DNA of 64,000 nt from Apteryx mantelli (Eukaryota; Chordata; Aves; Apterygiformes; Apterygidae), in NCBI RefSeq assembly GCF_036417845.1, contig NC_089981.1, positions 63,515,268-63,579,267 of the forward strand, given 5' to 3'. Made by a program: the position numbers and the translations under genes. A model generated the notes under the pieces. It was not told where the DNA came from. It made no database searches and saw only the letters and a program-made list of their open reading frames with translations. Positions 12,301-23,300 of the stretch are shown here, in pieces (the first letter of the stretch is position 1; each line of letters begins with the position of its first letter).

Positions 12301-15191
12301 CTTTAAGTTAAAAACAGTTTTTATTTCTTTTTAAATAAAGTTTTTGATAATTTCAATGATTGCCAATATAAAACATATATTTGATGTGTGCATTTCAAGT
12401 AATATTATTCTATTAATATTCTAAGAAAAGACGTTAGGAGTTTTCTGCATGTAATTATCATCTGTTTTTTGGGAAGACAACATTCTATTTATTTGCCAAT
12501 AATCTGTCCACACACATGCTAACTTAGAGCCTTTCTTCCTTTAAAAGAAGTCAGTTTTATTATATCTGTTAAGGGAATAAATCTGTTGACTGGGAATCAG
12601 AAAGGAAATGGACTGATGAACTAACATTTCATTCAGTCTCTGGCAGTGACTGTGATAGTCTTCACAGTTGAAGGGAGGATCATTCCCATGTTTGTATAGC
12701 TAGAAATAAGCTAAAGAGCAGAAACTGTTGCACAGCAACATTGACCTGTGCATATCCAATTTCTCTTTAAGCGCTCCTCATTCACTTTTACTTGTAATAA
12801 TTTAGCAGCAAAGAATAGAGTTCCATAGTGAACTGAATTCAGGTTCAAATCAGTGATGATTTTGGATAGGGTACTGTAATAGCTCAAGTGTCCTAGCATT
12901 TCTTGCTTGTTGTTAATTTTAGAAAACAAGGAACAGAGTTTGGTGTGGGACTAGAAACCTGACTGAGTGTAGATCACCTGTAGATGAGGATCACTTTACA
13001 CTTGTTTCTTCCTCACAGGAAATACAGCAAAGATTTGCCATCTCAGCTCCAGCTCCCGCTGATACTAGAGAAGAAAATAGAGCTGGGTAAGATGCTAAAT
13101 TATATCATACTGTCTAACATCTCCTCAGCTTCTGATTATTTATAAACAGATAGAATTGTCTCTCTCTCATCCCTTTCACTTTAGAAATACTTTGTTTTTT
13201 TCTGAAGATATATAGTGGTGTGTCCACACACAAAGAAATGTATGTAAGAAGAGAGAAAGGAATTTTAGTTTTATTTTGAAATTTCTGATCATTCCAGTCT
13301 TTCAGCAGCAGGTATTCAGCTCATATAAAAATTCTGATCTCATGTCCTCCTAAAACTTCCTGTCACCGAAGAGCAGCTTTATTAATTTTGTAGGCTTCTC
13401 TTGGGAAAGGCCATGATTGTACAAGGAGACACCTTTTCAGCTAGCAGAGGGGTTTTTGATTAAAAGGCAAAAACTATTAAGATGATTTTGCATTCAATAT
13501 AGAATCACTTTAAGAGAAAGGACCAAAATGAAGCATTTGTATATGTATATAGTTTTCACACTAATTACACTGCTTCGAGGCAAACAGTATCAACTTACTC
13601 TGGAGGAACTAGAAGAGAGGGCATCTGGCATGTTATCATGGAGCATTATATGTCAAACATGAGGCAGTCAAGCACACAAAACTTTTAATGTAATACTGAG
13701 ATACCAGATAGCCAGATAAAGTTCATAAAGAGGAGCCTGGAAAGATTTATACGGAAAGATGACAGACAGCTCCTTCAGTGAGTCCAACAGTCACTTCCAA
13801 AAGTGGGATGGAAGTGACTTGTGGCCTTTTTGCAGATAGAGTGAATCATTTAGGCATGTGACTTGGAGATAGTGTCAGGCATAAAGGACTGCTCACAGCC
13901 TACAAAGAAAGAGGAGAAAAAGACAAATAGAAGCAAAAGTGACCATAGGGTCCAATTCTCAAAGGTGGTTACATTACTTTAACTTAAATTATTGGGAATT
14001 ACCCTATTAAATAGTTCTGAGAATCTAGACTGCAGTGTCTTCTAGGCAAGAAACTATTTTAAATAGGAGACAAAGAGTTGGCAGTAAGATTGCATTCTAA
14101 CACAGGCTAAAGAAATTTATTACGTGTAATATAGAAAATGTATTCTTCAATTTTTCTATAGTGAATGTTGAAATCAGGAGGAGGATAAACAGGTGGGTGG
14201 AAAGCAGTAACAGCAGTGAGATGAGGCAGATGCATCTTATCAACGTGTGCAAGTATCTGAAGGGAGGGTGTTGAGAGGATGGGACCAGACTCTTTTCAGT
14301 GGTGCCCAGCGACAGGACGCGAGGCAACAGGCACAAACTGAAACACAGGAAGTTCCATCTGAACATGAGGAAAAACTTTTTCACTGTGAGGGTGACAGAG
14401 CACTGGAACAGGTTGCCCAGAGAGGTTGTGGAGTCTCCTTCTCTGGAGATATTCAAAACCCGCCTGGACGCGATCCTGTACAATGTGCTCTAGGTGACCC
14501 TGCTTGAGCAGGGGGGTTGGACTAGATGATCTCCAGAGGTCCCTTCCAACCTCAGCGATTCTGTGATTCTGTGATTCTGTGATCATGATCAGTCAGCAAC
14601 TGCAGCTTGATCTAAGAGGCATTTTATTAACTAAAAAAAACACATGTAAGTTTTATATTTCTAATGCAGTTATTTAAAATCATCTGTTTAAAAACTGTCT
14701 TTCAAAATGCAGATAATCAGAAAAGATATTTGCGCACACGTGAAAGGATTGTACAAGTATTTAAAGCATTGGTCTGGAAATAGTGCAGGGATATTCCTGC
14801 AGTACTTCAGGCATCAGATAAGCTTTGATAATAAAGACTGTTTTTGTTACAGGAAAAGTTGACTTTTAGAACTTCTAAAGGACAGAGTTAGCAGGTTTTA
14901 ACAGGGCAACAGAAAAGACAGAACAGCTATACTCATTAGGAAGAAAATGAAGGTGATTTGAAAGTGAAACTGTAGACATTATTAAAGATTATTATTTAGC
15001 ATTCCTTTCCCAGGTGTATGAATGAATGCCAATGTGTTAATGATGATATACTGAGAATATTTTACCTTTGCAGCACAGAAAATATTCCTCCTAGCCTAAC
15101 ATTCATTACACAGCAGGCTGAATTATCAGAGTCACCATCTTCTGCACTAATCCTTCCACATATTCGGATGTTCATACCAAAGACTGAGTAA
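3041..15191 (+). CDS. BBOF1: Basal body orientation factor 1 (BBOF1/CCDC176), 10 coding exons
   Basis: Joined exons 3041-3334, 5425-5490, 6250-6393, 6802-6882, 8159-8229, 8638-8782, 9198-9697, 11233-11337, 13019-13086 and 15079-15191 give 1587 bases, 528 residues plus stop, close to the human protein of about 529. The protein is charged and almost wholly coiled-coil from about residue 30 to 430. Recognised family segments include SLWEARL-like (here ALWEARL), KKQDQEK-like (RKQDQEK), [29 protein letters not shown] and [19 protein letters not shown]. The ATG at 3041 is the first in frame and has a GCCATGG context. The Xenopus and mouse proteins act at basal bodies and axonemes of multiciliated cells and sperm, maintaining cilium alignment. 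All splice phases agree and there are no internal stops. A shared 3' end with ALDH6A1 and a sense solo LTR in intron 4 are notable. Confidence 0.93.
3335..5424 (+). other. BBOF1 intron 1
   Basis: The first 160 bases remain CpG-rich. The rest holds a CR1 fragment at about 3875-4455, and otherwise unremarkable AT-rich sequence. Confidence 0.8.
3875..4455 (+). mobile_element. CR1 LINE 3' fragment, diverged
   Basis: It has the order of CR1 3'-end words: GTGCGCCCTTGTGGCGAAG, GGCCACACCTGG, CAGTGGAGGGTCACCAGAATG, GGGGCTGGAGCA, GAAGAGGCTGCAGGG, CACTGGAACAGATTGC and GGATTGGACTAGAT. It lacks a clean octamer tail and has many substitutions, so it is an old insertion. The orientation matches BBOF1. Confidence 0.85.
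5425..5490 (+). CDS. BBOF1: BBOF1 exon 2
   Basis: TTTTCATAG|ATT to CTG|GTGAAT. Encodes 22 coiled-coil residues (IEKLKQQL...EENKKL), phase 0 at both ends. Confidence 0.88.
6250..6393 (+). CDS. BBOF1: BBOF1 exon 3
   Basis: GATTTGCAG|GCA to GAT|GTAAGT. 48 residues of coiled-coil beginning [15 protein letters not shown], phase 0 at both ends. Confidence 0.9.
6802..6882 (+). CDS. BBOF1: BBOF1 exon 4
   Basis: TATCACAG|TTA to AAG|GTAAAG. 27 residues (LKERMETSN...RFLEEK), phase 0 at both ends. Confidence 0.88.
6940..7836 (+). mobile_element. Solo LTR of an avian endogenous retrovirus, in BBOF1 intron 4
   Basis: An element of about 895 bp is bounded by TG...CA (TGTGGG...GCGACA, or starting TGATGTGG) and flanked by the direct repeat CCCACTGA at 6935-6942 and 7837-7844. 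It carries a TATAAAA box at 7347-7353 and an AATAAAA polyadenylation signal at 7629-7635, in U3-R-U5 order on the plus strand. No gag, pol or env remnant is present, so it is a solo LTR left by recombination. The target duplication is 5 bp if the LTR starts at 6940 or 8 bp if at 6943; 5 would fit ERVL-type elements. It lies in the same sense as BBOF1. Confidence 0.8.
7640..7798 (+). repeat. 80-bp tandem duplication inside the LTR 3' part
   Basis: Two adjacent copies, 7640-7719 and 7720-7798, each begin ATTCTTTTTACTTTGC and contain CAGGGAAAGTCCTCAAACAG followed by GGGGGGCTCTGGC. They differ at only a few positions. The unit lies just after the AATAAA. Confidence 0.9.
8159..8229 (+). CDS. BBOF1: BBOF1 exon 5
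   Basis: CCCTTTCAG|AAA to TTTT|GTAAGA, 71 bases, encoding [10 protein letters not shown]... and ending in phase 2. The spliced codon TT|G gives Leu. Confidence 0.88.
8638..8782 (+). CDS. BBOF1: BBOF1 exon 6
   Basis: CTGTCCAG|GCAG to AAG|GTTTCT. Encodes [14 protein letters not shown]...LLLQEK, including the conserved GRxVFKENV segment. Starts in phase 2 and ends in phase 0. Confidence 0.9.
9198..9697 (+). CDS. BBOF1: BBOF1 exon 7 (largest)
   Basis: CCTTTAG|GAA to CTG|GTATTG, 500 bases. Encodes the most conserved block, with [31 protein letters not shown] and [13 protein letters not shown], ending LEEAEKCYW with a split Trp codon. Confidence 0.93.
9698..11232 (+). other. BBOF1 intron 7
   Basis: AT-rich intron without a recognisable gene or clear repeat. 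Confidence 0.75.
11233..11337 (+). CDS. BBOF1: BBOF1 exon 8
   Basis: TTTTTCAG|GGAAAA to TATG|GTAATA. Encodes [20 protein letters not shown] through FAKMNGTNL, a family hallmark, with split Trp codons at both ends. Confidence 0.93.
11338..13018 (+). other. BBOF1 intron 8
   Basis: AT-rich intron. I see no gene and no confident repeat in it. Confidence 0.75.
13019..13086 (+). CDS. BBOF1: BBOF1 exon 9
   Basis: CCTCACAG|GAAATAC to CTGG|GTAAGA, 68 bases. Encodes [20 protein letters not shown] then EL, ending in phase 1. The part before it (split Trp) matches exon 8. Confidence 0.85.
13087..15078 (+). other. BBOF1 intron 9
   Basis: Holds a well-preserved CR1 3' end at about 14222-14583; the rest is AT-rich with no other support for a gene. 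Confidence 0.78.
14222..14583 (+). mobile_element. CR1 LINE 3' end with octamer tail
   Basis: Near-consensus CR1 3' segment: TATCTGAAGGGAGGGTG, CCAGACTCTTTTCAGTGG, GGAAGTTCCATCTGAACATG, GAGCACTGGAACAGGTTGCC and GGTTGGACTAGATGATCTCC. It ends in tandem ATTCTGTG units at 14558-14583. It is younger-looking than the other CR1 copies in the window. Confidence 0.95.
15079..15191 (+). CDS. BBOF1: BBOF1 exon 10 (C-terminus and stop)
   Basis: The acceptor used is GCAGCACAG|AA, giving [20 protein letters not shown] and ending FIPKTE, stop TAA at 15189-15191. The FITQQ word matches the human C-terminus and the phase fits exon 9. A second CAG five bases upstream (ending 15073) would shift the frame and reach a stop within eight codons. 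Confidence 0.85.
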
Positions 15192-17199
15192 GGCTGTACA
15201 TTTTGAATGAACAAGACCAACAGCCACCGCAATTATTCTCTCATTGGCACTTTTCATTTGTGAAGTCATCTTGTGAGCGATGCTGCAATTCTAAATCCTG
15301 AGTCTGCTACATTGCTGCTTTGACTACTCATTTGAAATTAGCCTGAAATATGACTTAAGTATTTTCTTCCTTCTTAAACAAAGATTTTATTCTTTCCCAA
15401 GGCAGGAGCTAGGATGACCCTGTATACAATCTAGAATTTGGATTACTGGTTAGAACTCTCTATAATATAATTTGATGAAGATATCTTTTCACTTTGTAAT
15501 AAAGTCATTTATATACAGCATAAGAGTTTTCGTAATCAAGTATGTGTATATAAAAACAGAAATAAAGCATTCCTTGGAATGCTGTATGAGAAGATTGGTA
15601 CAGCGGTCCTTGAAACACTGTAAAGGAGGCTGGATACATGTGTTACAGGGGTCATGCACCAGCCTCTGCAAAGAGGGTAATAAAGTGAACGTGACACCTA
15701 TATAATGTTTTACCAAGGAACAGTCATTTGTTGCAGAAATGTATTAGCAAGTTTTTAATTCATAATCAAATTGCAAAGGTGAGAATTTCCCTCTAGGGTA
15801 AAACAAAGAAAAAATGAGATACAAACATTAGTGGATCCACAGCAGTTGCACTAATATACAACTGTCAGTAACAAAAAGCATCTTTATCAGAAGGCAGGAT
15901 ACAAAGTGTTCACATTCAGGTTGTTTAATTAGAAAGAGTCATGATTAGAATCATTAGAATAATATTATTTTCCATGTGTGCTTGAATGAGCTTCCTGCAG
16001 GTCCCTCATTGCTGCATCACCTTCCAGGTGAAGCAGGAATAAAAATATAGGCTCTCCAGCTCCAAATGCACATATTCTTAAGGGCAGGGTCTACCAAGAC
16101 TTAACCTTCTCTACTAATGGGACCTGCAGTCCCTAGAGGATGTTACTGTGTATTTGAGCAAATGTAACAGAGAGTCAAACAACCAACACAAGCACTACAG
16201 CTATAGTCAGGAAAAATTAACCAAGAGAACAGGCCTGGCTGCTTTCTGATTAAAAAAAAAATTATTCTTCCTTCCTACTGACCCTTCTATGTCAGAATTT
16301 TCCTTCCACCCAGACTTACATGACCCTGTGACATGAAGATACATACACACAGTTGTGTTTCTGCTTCCACAGTGTCATTACATTACAGGACATGTGGGCA
16401 CATTTCTGTTAGCACAGTAAACAGGCACCCAACAACTCATTTCAGGTATAATGGAATTGACAGCAAACAAGAATACCAATGATGTGCACAACAGAAACTG
16501 AAGTTTCCAGGCTGTTAGAGGCAGAGTGAAGGTTACTGTACCGGCCAGGAATCTCTTTCATCCTCAGACAAGCAACCAAGTATTCTTTCTTGAAAAAACC
16601 TTAAAAAGCCAGTTCCCAAGTGTTTTGGAAACTGCTAAGCAGATGAAAGTGATATTTTCTGAACTTCAACAGTAGAAACTCCCATACTTGGTATCTTCAT
16701 TGTATGTAGAAGTCACTTCTATGAGACACTTCTATGAGATATCCAAAGTGTCCCAGAGATTACACTCAAAATGAGTGTTCATTGTTTGACTAACTCAAAA
16801 TGTAAGATAAAGAGCTAAAGAAAACTGCCACAAAATGTAGCCAGTAGCGAGTCACTAAGGCTAAAGATATTGAAGTGGAAAACAGAGTGATGTTCAAGTT
16901 GAGAGGGTCTGGAAAGAAAGGTAAATCTCACTGTCTGCACTTTCAGTTGGATAAGATTGTTTCCTCTGCAAAAGGCTACCGGAAGAAATTTGAGTTCAGC
17001 TAGCTGAAAACTACTGACAGCAACAGAAAACCCAGACTGTGTGTTATATGAGTCTGCCCGATTTAACCAGAAACAGAGGCCCTTGAGAAAATGGAGCTTT
17101 CTATTCATTCCCAAGGAAATGGTGATAGTCAGGACAAAGCTGGGAAAGTGTTTGCAGCACAGAAGAAGGGCACCAGGGACAACATCTGTAAAGGCTTAT
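15192..17199. other. Convergent 3' UTRs of BBOF1 (+) and ALDH6A1 (-)
   Basis: No coding sequence. Plus-strand AATAAA hexamers at 15498-15503, 15561-15566 and 15679-15684 could end BBOF1. On the minus strand, candidates for ALDH6A1 are ATTAAA (plus-strand TTTAAT, 15924-15929) and AATAAA (plus-strand TTTATT, 15386-15391). Which are used cannot be decided from sequence. Confidence 0.6.
15498..15503 (+). terminator. Candidate BBOF1 polyadenylation signal
   Basis: AATAAA about 307 bases after the BBOF1 stop codon, the first canonical hexamer on the plus strand after the stop. Two others follow at 15561 and 15679. Confidence 0.5.
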
Positions 17200-17304
17200 T
17201 TAGTTCCCCATAGTTGGCATAACCACAGCAGGCTTGGTAACAGTGGCATCTTCCTCTTTCCATTGAGAAATAATAGTTTTCAGCTGTGTGTAGAACTGCA
17301 CTCC
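17200..17304 (-). CDS. ALDH6A1: ALDH6A1 exon 12 (C-terminus and stop)
   Basis: TTTTCTCCAG|GGAGTG, encoding [19 protein letters not shown] and ending AVVMPTMGN-stop; 34 residues plus TAA. Phase 0 start. Confidence 0.93.
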   Translation of the reverse strand, partial: GVQFYTQLKTIISQWKEEDATVTKPAVVMPTMGN

Positions 17305-20300
17305 CTGGAGAAAAGAAGAGGCACAAGAATCAGATGTTTGGCCTTATGAATTTTTCAGGTCTACACCAGAGGTGTTTCAAGCAATTTCTGCTACATTTAC
17401 ATAGGATTGAGTTTCCTTTTTGGGAGCCACTCTATCATCCTCCCCCCTTTACCAGTTCCCCAGATTCTGGTCCTGTGAGAAAGCTTGCTACCCAGTTCTC
17501 AATCCCTTCTTAAGTCTCCACTTTAGTAAAGAGATTTGATGACTGTCTCCCCATCACCATTTCTAACATGATTTATTGCAATTCAATCTAATAGAGTATT
17601 CTGAATTAGTTACCTGTTTGCCATAGAAATTGGTGTCTCCTCTGAAAGAAGCACGAGAGCCGGTGAAAGAGAACATGGGCAGAGGTACTGGGATTGGAAC
17701 ATTTACACCCACCTAAACCAAAGGAAAGTTGCCATGTTAATCACAAGAGAAAGAAGTAGCAGACTGCAGAACAATCTCTGCAACCTACTGCATTTTGTTG
17801 CCTTAAATCTGAGGCTGTGTACTGTTGGCTGAATAGTTAGTGATTAGTCACAATAGCTGGATGGCTACCCACTGTAAATGGTGAGCTCTAATGGCAATAA
17901 TTCTACCTTTAACATACCTGCCCCACATCTACTAAGTGGGAATATTTCCGAGCTGTGGCTCCATTGGTGGTGAAGATTGCAGTTCCATTTCCATAGGGAT
18001 TATTGTTCACCATCTCAATTGCATCATCCAGATTGTCTGCTTCCATAACCACTAAGACAGGCCCAAAGATTTCTTCCTTGTAGCAAGTCATGTTTGGCTG
18101 CCAATACAAATAGCAGATAAATCAGCTTGTATCAACAGCATATAACAAACACACAAGCACACATACCACTCATGCTCAGAATACTCTTAGGATCACCCAT
18201 CATCCTGCCTTGCCACAGGCCATCCTTCAGTCCTCCTTGCCCTTCCACCATCTCCCACACCCTGCCATCTATCTGTAGTCCACTAAAGAGGGTATCACTT
18301 TTAATCTCCAATTTGCTTCTGCTTTTACTGCCTGCCTGCTTTCAGTGATAGGTCTACTCTTTGATCAAGGCAGATTAAGGTCAGGATTAATTCAGCATAG
18401 TTTACTTCAGTTCTTTTTGACAAAGTGGCCACAAGCTGCCATTCTTTCAGTCTTGGCAGTTAACTATTTGCATCAGCTCCATTCTCATTTTTCTACCAGT
18501 CTCTTCCCCATTTCCCAGCATTTACTGCACCCATCCTGTACTCTGACTACAGTGTACTTCATTCATTTCCCCAATCAGATTTCAGAACATTCCCAGGTGT
18601 TTAAAAGACAGTTATAAAGTACAAAAAAGAACTTTGACAAGTTGCAAATTTTATGTGGCTATTATTAACCATGCCATTGTATAACAAACTAAGAATCACA
18701 ACATTTCAGTGGAATTGTTACTTTTGAATGGGAAACCTCACAACATTTATGATACAGCAAAAGAAATGAAAACATTTTAAGATGTTTAATGAGAACGAGG
18801 CAAGAAAATTCTAAGATAGATTAAAAGCTTGAATTATATAATAGCATTAAGTACATAAAATCCTAAGAATATAAGGTACAACAGCAGAACTATCAAGACT
18901 GGTCTTCTGTCATGGAATCACTCACCAAAAGGCCTACAATGAATTGACTACTTCAACATTGAAGAAATGATACCAGCTAATTGCATAAAAATAAAAAAAA
19001 TGAATTTAGATATGAAAAACCACTTGAGATGTGGTTGCACATTATGCATTATGCTGACTCAGTAAAGTTGTGAATATATTCAACAATAAAGAGATTTTGT
19101 AGTTTATCCTCTATCATTCTTGCAAAGGCTTCCACAAAATACAACTTTTGGTTCATTAAGTCCTTAAGTTGCAAATTGCAGGAGGGTACAATGGAGGAAG
19201 TATGTTTGACTGTTCCTCATACTCTTTAAGCATCTGCACTGGCCATTATTACAGACAGGACACCATACTTGATGGATAGTTGTTTTGACCCAGTACTAAC
19301 TGTTCATGTTTTTTTAATTGGTTGCATTCCATTAAAGTTAAGATTATTAACCTTATTCAGTGTCTGTTGCACCCCCTGGAGTTTCTTTAATTGCCTCCAC
19401 AACAGCATTACAATCAGCGTTTCACTGCAGCTATGCAAGGGAAAGCTGAGCCCTTTATAGGCTTTTTACCTCATGATTATTGATTATTGACTGGTTTGGC
19501 TAACTCATGTTTCCACTGACCCTATGATATATGGCATCGAACACTGCTGTTTGTTATCTTACCTTGACATTGGTGAGGATCGTTGGCCCAACAAAATTGC
19601 CATTTTCATAGCCCTTCACTTTGATATTACGTCCATCCAGAAGTAGGCTGGCACCTTCTTTTACTCCTTTCTCGATCAGATGGCAAACCCGTTCCTTAGC
19701 TTGGGGACTGATCAGGGGCCCTAGATCTGCACCAGGCTGGTCTCCTGTGAAAAGGCAGAGACAAAGTTTTTAACCCTGACAGCTTCCTCTTCATAGGGAG
19801 CAAGGAGGTAACCACATTGCCAGTGAAGTGATGAAAATCCTGATGTTTTTGAGACACACAACCAAGATCTGTGCCATTAACGAACAGAAGTAATAGCCTG
19901 CAACTCTCAAAACAAGCAGATAAGAGAAGCCGTAAGTGTAAGTTCAAAGAGTTGAGTAATACCATGCTGAAGATCAACTTTGTGGCTCTTCAAAGTTTTG
20001 CAAAAGCCTTGCTAAACAAGAGTGGGCAGAAGTAACATCTTCCCTTTTATATTCATAAAATAGCTACTAAGAACAAGTTTAGCTTGCAGCCAAAGGAAGT
20101 GAGCTAGTTTAGACTTTAATTTGATTGTTAAATAGTGTCAAGAAGAGATCAAATAGACTATGAATTTCCTGAAATACAAATAAATGGTTTCTGACACTCC
20201 AGCCATTGGCATTTTAAATTACACAAGTCCATTAGACAAAGCAGGTCTTTTCTATGTTGTATAAAAAAGAGTTCTTCAAGATCTCCGCATTCTGGAGCTT

Positions 20301-23300
20301 CTACGCTGGTCCGAGAAACACCATCTTTGCACGTTCTAGGAATTTTTGACCCCAAGATATCTAGACTACACTTGTCCCAATGAGGACATGAGGCAGCTGA
20401 ATCCTACCTCCCTTGGAATTAGCATTTAGAGTTTTTGATATCTTTTCTCATCTTACATGCCACTACATTCCATTATTTTCCTTATTCCTTCCTTTAAGGG
20501 AATTCTTGTCATTTCAAGCTTTGCTAGAATTAGAACAAACTGAATTCTCAATTATTTCCAACCATGCTGGTTGCAGGAGTGACAAAATACCATGTGTTGA
20601 TTTGCTCCAATATGCAAATGGTTTGTAGTAAAAGAACTAACTACGTCAGCCAGGTGTCATTTCAGACCAAGGAAGTGATCCAGGATTTGGAGATTAAAAT
20701 GCACCAGGCTAGAAACTGACCTTCTTGAATTGTGCCCATAGCATATGAATGAAGCAAGCAAAACTGAGATAGAAGTTTCTTTTTCCTATTTCTTTTTCTT
20801 TTCCTATGTATGTATATTTATAATGTTTGTCTAAAGAGGAAGAATAATTTTAGATCACCAGGAAGCTAAAATCCAAAATCAGATCTTTCTTAAAAGAAAT
20901 TTTTTCCCCTTTGCAGGACTTTATTAAAAATAAATGAAAGACAGGAAAATTTTTCCTAGAATTAACAACAGTTTAATTTTTCTAAGTATTTTATTGTTCT
21001 CATTTTTCCTTTTTATTGCATGCTTACTACAAATTGGAAGGATCTCTAAGTGAAGTTGCTATAAAAATGGTAGGTTTGATTTATGTACAGTAGATAACCC
21101 ACATACTCCTAACTACAAGTCCAGGGCTCTATGGTCCAATCCAGACAATACACTAGCTCCTACTTCTACAGATCAAAGCTATGTAGCCAACAGCTCCAAG
21201 AGACGCACTGCCATATGTCAGACACACAGACCTAGAAAGCCAGAGTCATACACAAGCCAGGCACCTGACAAGAAACTATCAAAGTTTGTACCTGCGTTTA
21301 CGCGTAGATTTTTGGCTCTCTCCACAAGCTCTGGCAGCCATTTCTGTGATTCTCCCACTAAGATTGCTGTAGACAGGGCCATGCAGCGTTGGCCAGCTGC
21401 TCCAAAAGCAGCTCCAACCAGCTGGTTCAAGGTGTTCTCTTTATTGGCATCAGGCATCACCACACCATGGTTCTTGGCTCCCTGAAATACAACACATACA
21501 CAGTTTCCCATTATTAACTACCCTGACCACTTCTTCTCTAGCTCTGTGATAATATCTCCATACAGTAGCTATGACTCTGCTACCAACAGCCTGGCAAGAA
21601 GGGAAGCCTCATCACTAAACTATCAGTAGCAAAGTCAGCTTCTGCTGCTGAGAGGAATGGTCTGTTTTAACATGCACATGAAAGAGGCAGTCTCTCTGCA
21701 GAAGCACGCTCCATTCAGAGCTATTACCATGTTGGCCTGGACCCTCTTGCCATTCCGGGATCCTCTCTCATAGATGTACTCGCCAGCCTGATTAGATCCC
21801 ACAAAGCTGATTGCTCTGATATCCGGATGGTCACAGATGAAATTCACAGCTTCAAATAGGAAATAACACATTATGCACAAATGCTTCCCTTTGTTCCCAT
21901 CCCCACACTACAAAATCTGTACTTCTTTTTATCCTTGTCTAAACTTTTGCCTCTGTGTTTCCCACATTTAAGGTCCCCTACTGCCTGCCCATGCTTTTCC
22001 CCACTCTGATTTCTCAGCATCTCTGCCACTCTACTCATATACCTGGCTCTCCACCATCTCTTCACCCTCTGGGCCCTCAGTATCCAAAATCCAGGCACTT
22101 TGACCCATCTCTTTGGCAATGAAATCTATGCCCACTTCTGCAAGTAACTAAATAATCTAGACTATCCCCTCTGAATCCCAGCCAGTATCTCCCTCTTCAG
22201 CCCTGCCTACTGGCATCCACAGGATTTATGCTTTCAAACCCATTTCCCCTCTCTCCACCTCAGCTCTGTAATAGCCAGTAATCTAGCAGAAGAAAACAAT
22301 CAAAGTAGGTGCCCAGAGTTAAGTGTCTGAGGTCATATTCCAAGGCTCATGGTGATGTTTTCCAAGGTGCCCAAGTGATGCTGAAGGAAAGTTACTGTCA
22401 ACTTCTGTATTCTTGTGTTCTGAAGCCACTCGATCACTTTGAAAAATACCACACTAGGTGCTACAATACTGGTATCCACTGCATATTCAGTGAGGCACAT
22501 GGGTACCTAATTGTTGTTTAGGCTTCCTTAGAAAACCAAGATGATTTATCTACTTATTTCAGTGGGAATTTAGCTAAATAGAATTCAAGCACTTACATGC
22601 TGTGGTAACTCTGACCCCCAACCTCCCAAATTCTGGCCACATTATCTCCTGAAAGATTTGATGCAAATTGTATCGAATCTCTCAGTCACCTTCCTTCCCC
22701 TCCAACAACAGGCTCGAGTGCCTTTCCAGACCTATCTTACAGCAGTACTAACAGACTGTCCAACTTTAGTACCTTCACTGAATACCCATACACCACAACG
22801 CCTACACACTCCAGCCATCTCTCAAGAAGGGCTATTGTTACCTTCGTGCTGTCCATGGATGATATTCAGGGTCCCATCAGGGGCACCAGCATCTTGAAAT
22901 AGCTTGGCAAGGAACATGAGTGCTCCTGGAACACGCTCAGATGGTTTCATCAAGAAGGTGTTTCCACAAACCATAGCCATGGGGAACATCCAAAGAGGAA
23001 TCATGGCTGGGAAATTGAATGGTGCAATTCCAGCACACACTCCCAGAGGCAGACGGTAGGTGTGAGTATCCATGTCTTTAGTGATGGAGGGCATGGTCTC
23101 TCCCAGAATGAGAGATGTCACACTGCAGGCATGTTCAACCACCTCTGCAGCAGAAAGGGCAACATGCCACTGGGTGATCTGTTAACATTCAGGCCCCAAA
23201 CTCCCTTCTCACCACTGCCTTCACCCAAATCTTTCTTCCAGACTCTTTCTCCCACAACTTAAAGTCATTGTGCTCCAGAAGATCCCTTTGCTCTGCCAAG

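Noticed and set aside
14247-14586. Several overlapping open frames
   Set aside because: All fall within the CR1 3' end, which is non-coding there.
14711-14781. Alternative BBOF1 last exon after the CAG near 14712
   Set aside because: Phase permits a short open stretch, but it has no family similarity and the 15079 exon has.
15071-15108. Use of the upstream acceptor at 15073 for BBOF1 exon 10
   Set aside because: It reads AQKIFLLA-stop after exon 9, while the acceptor five bases on restores a C-terminus similar to other BBOF1 proteins.
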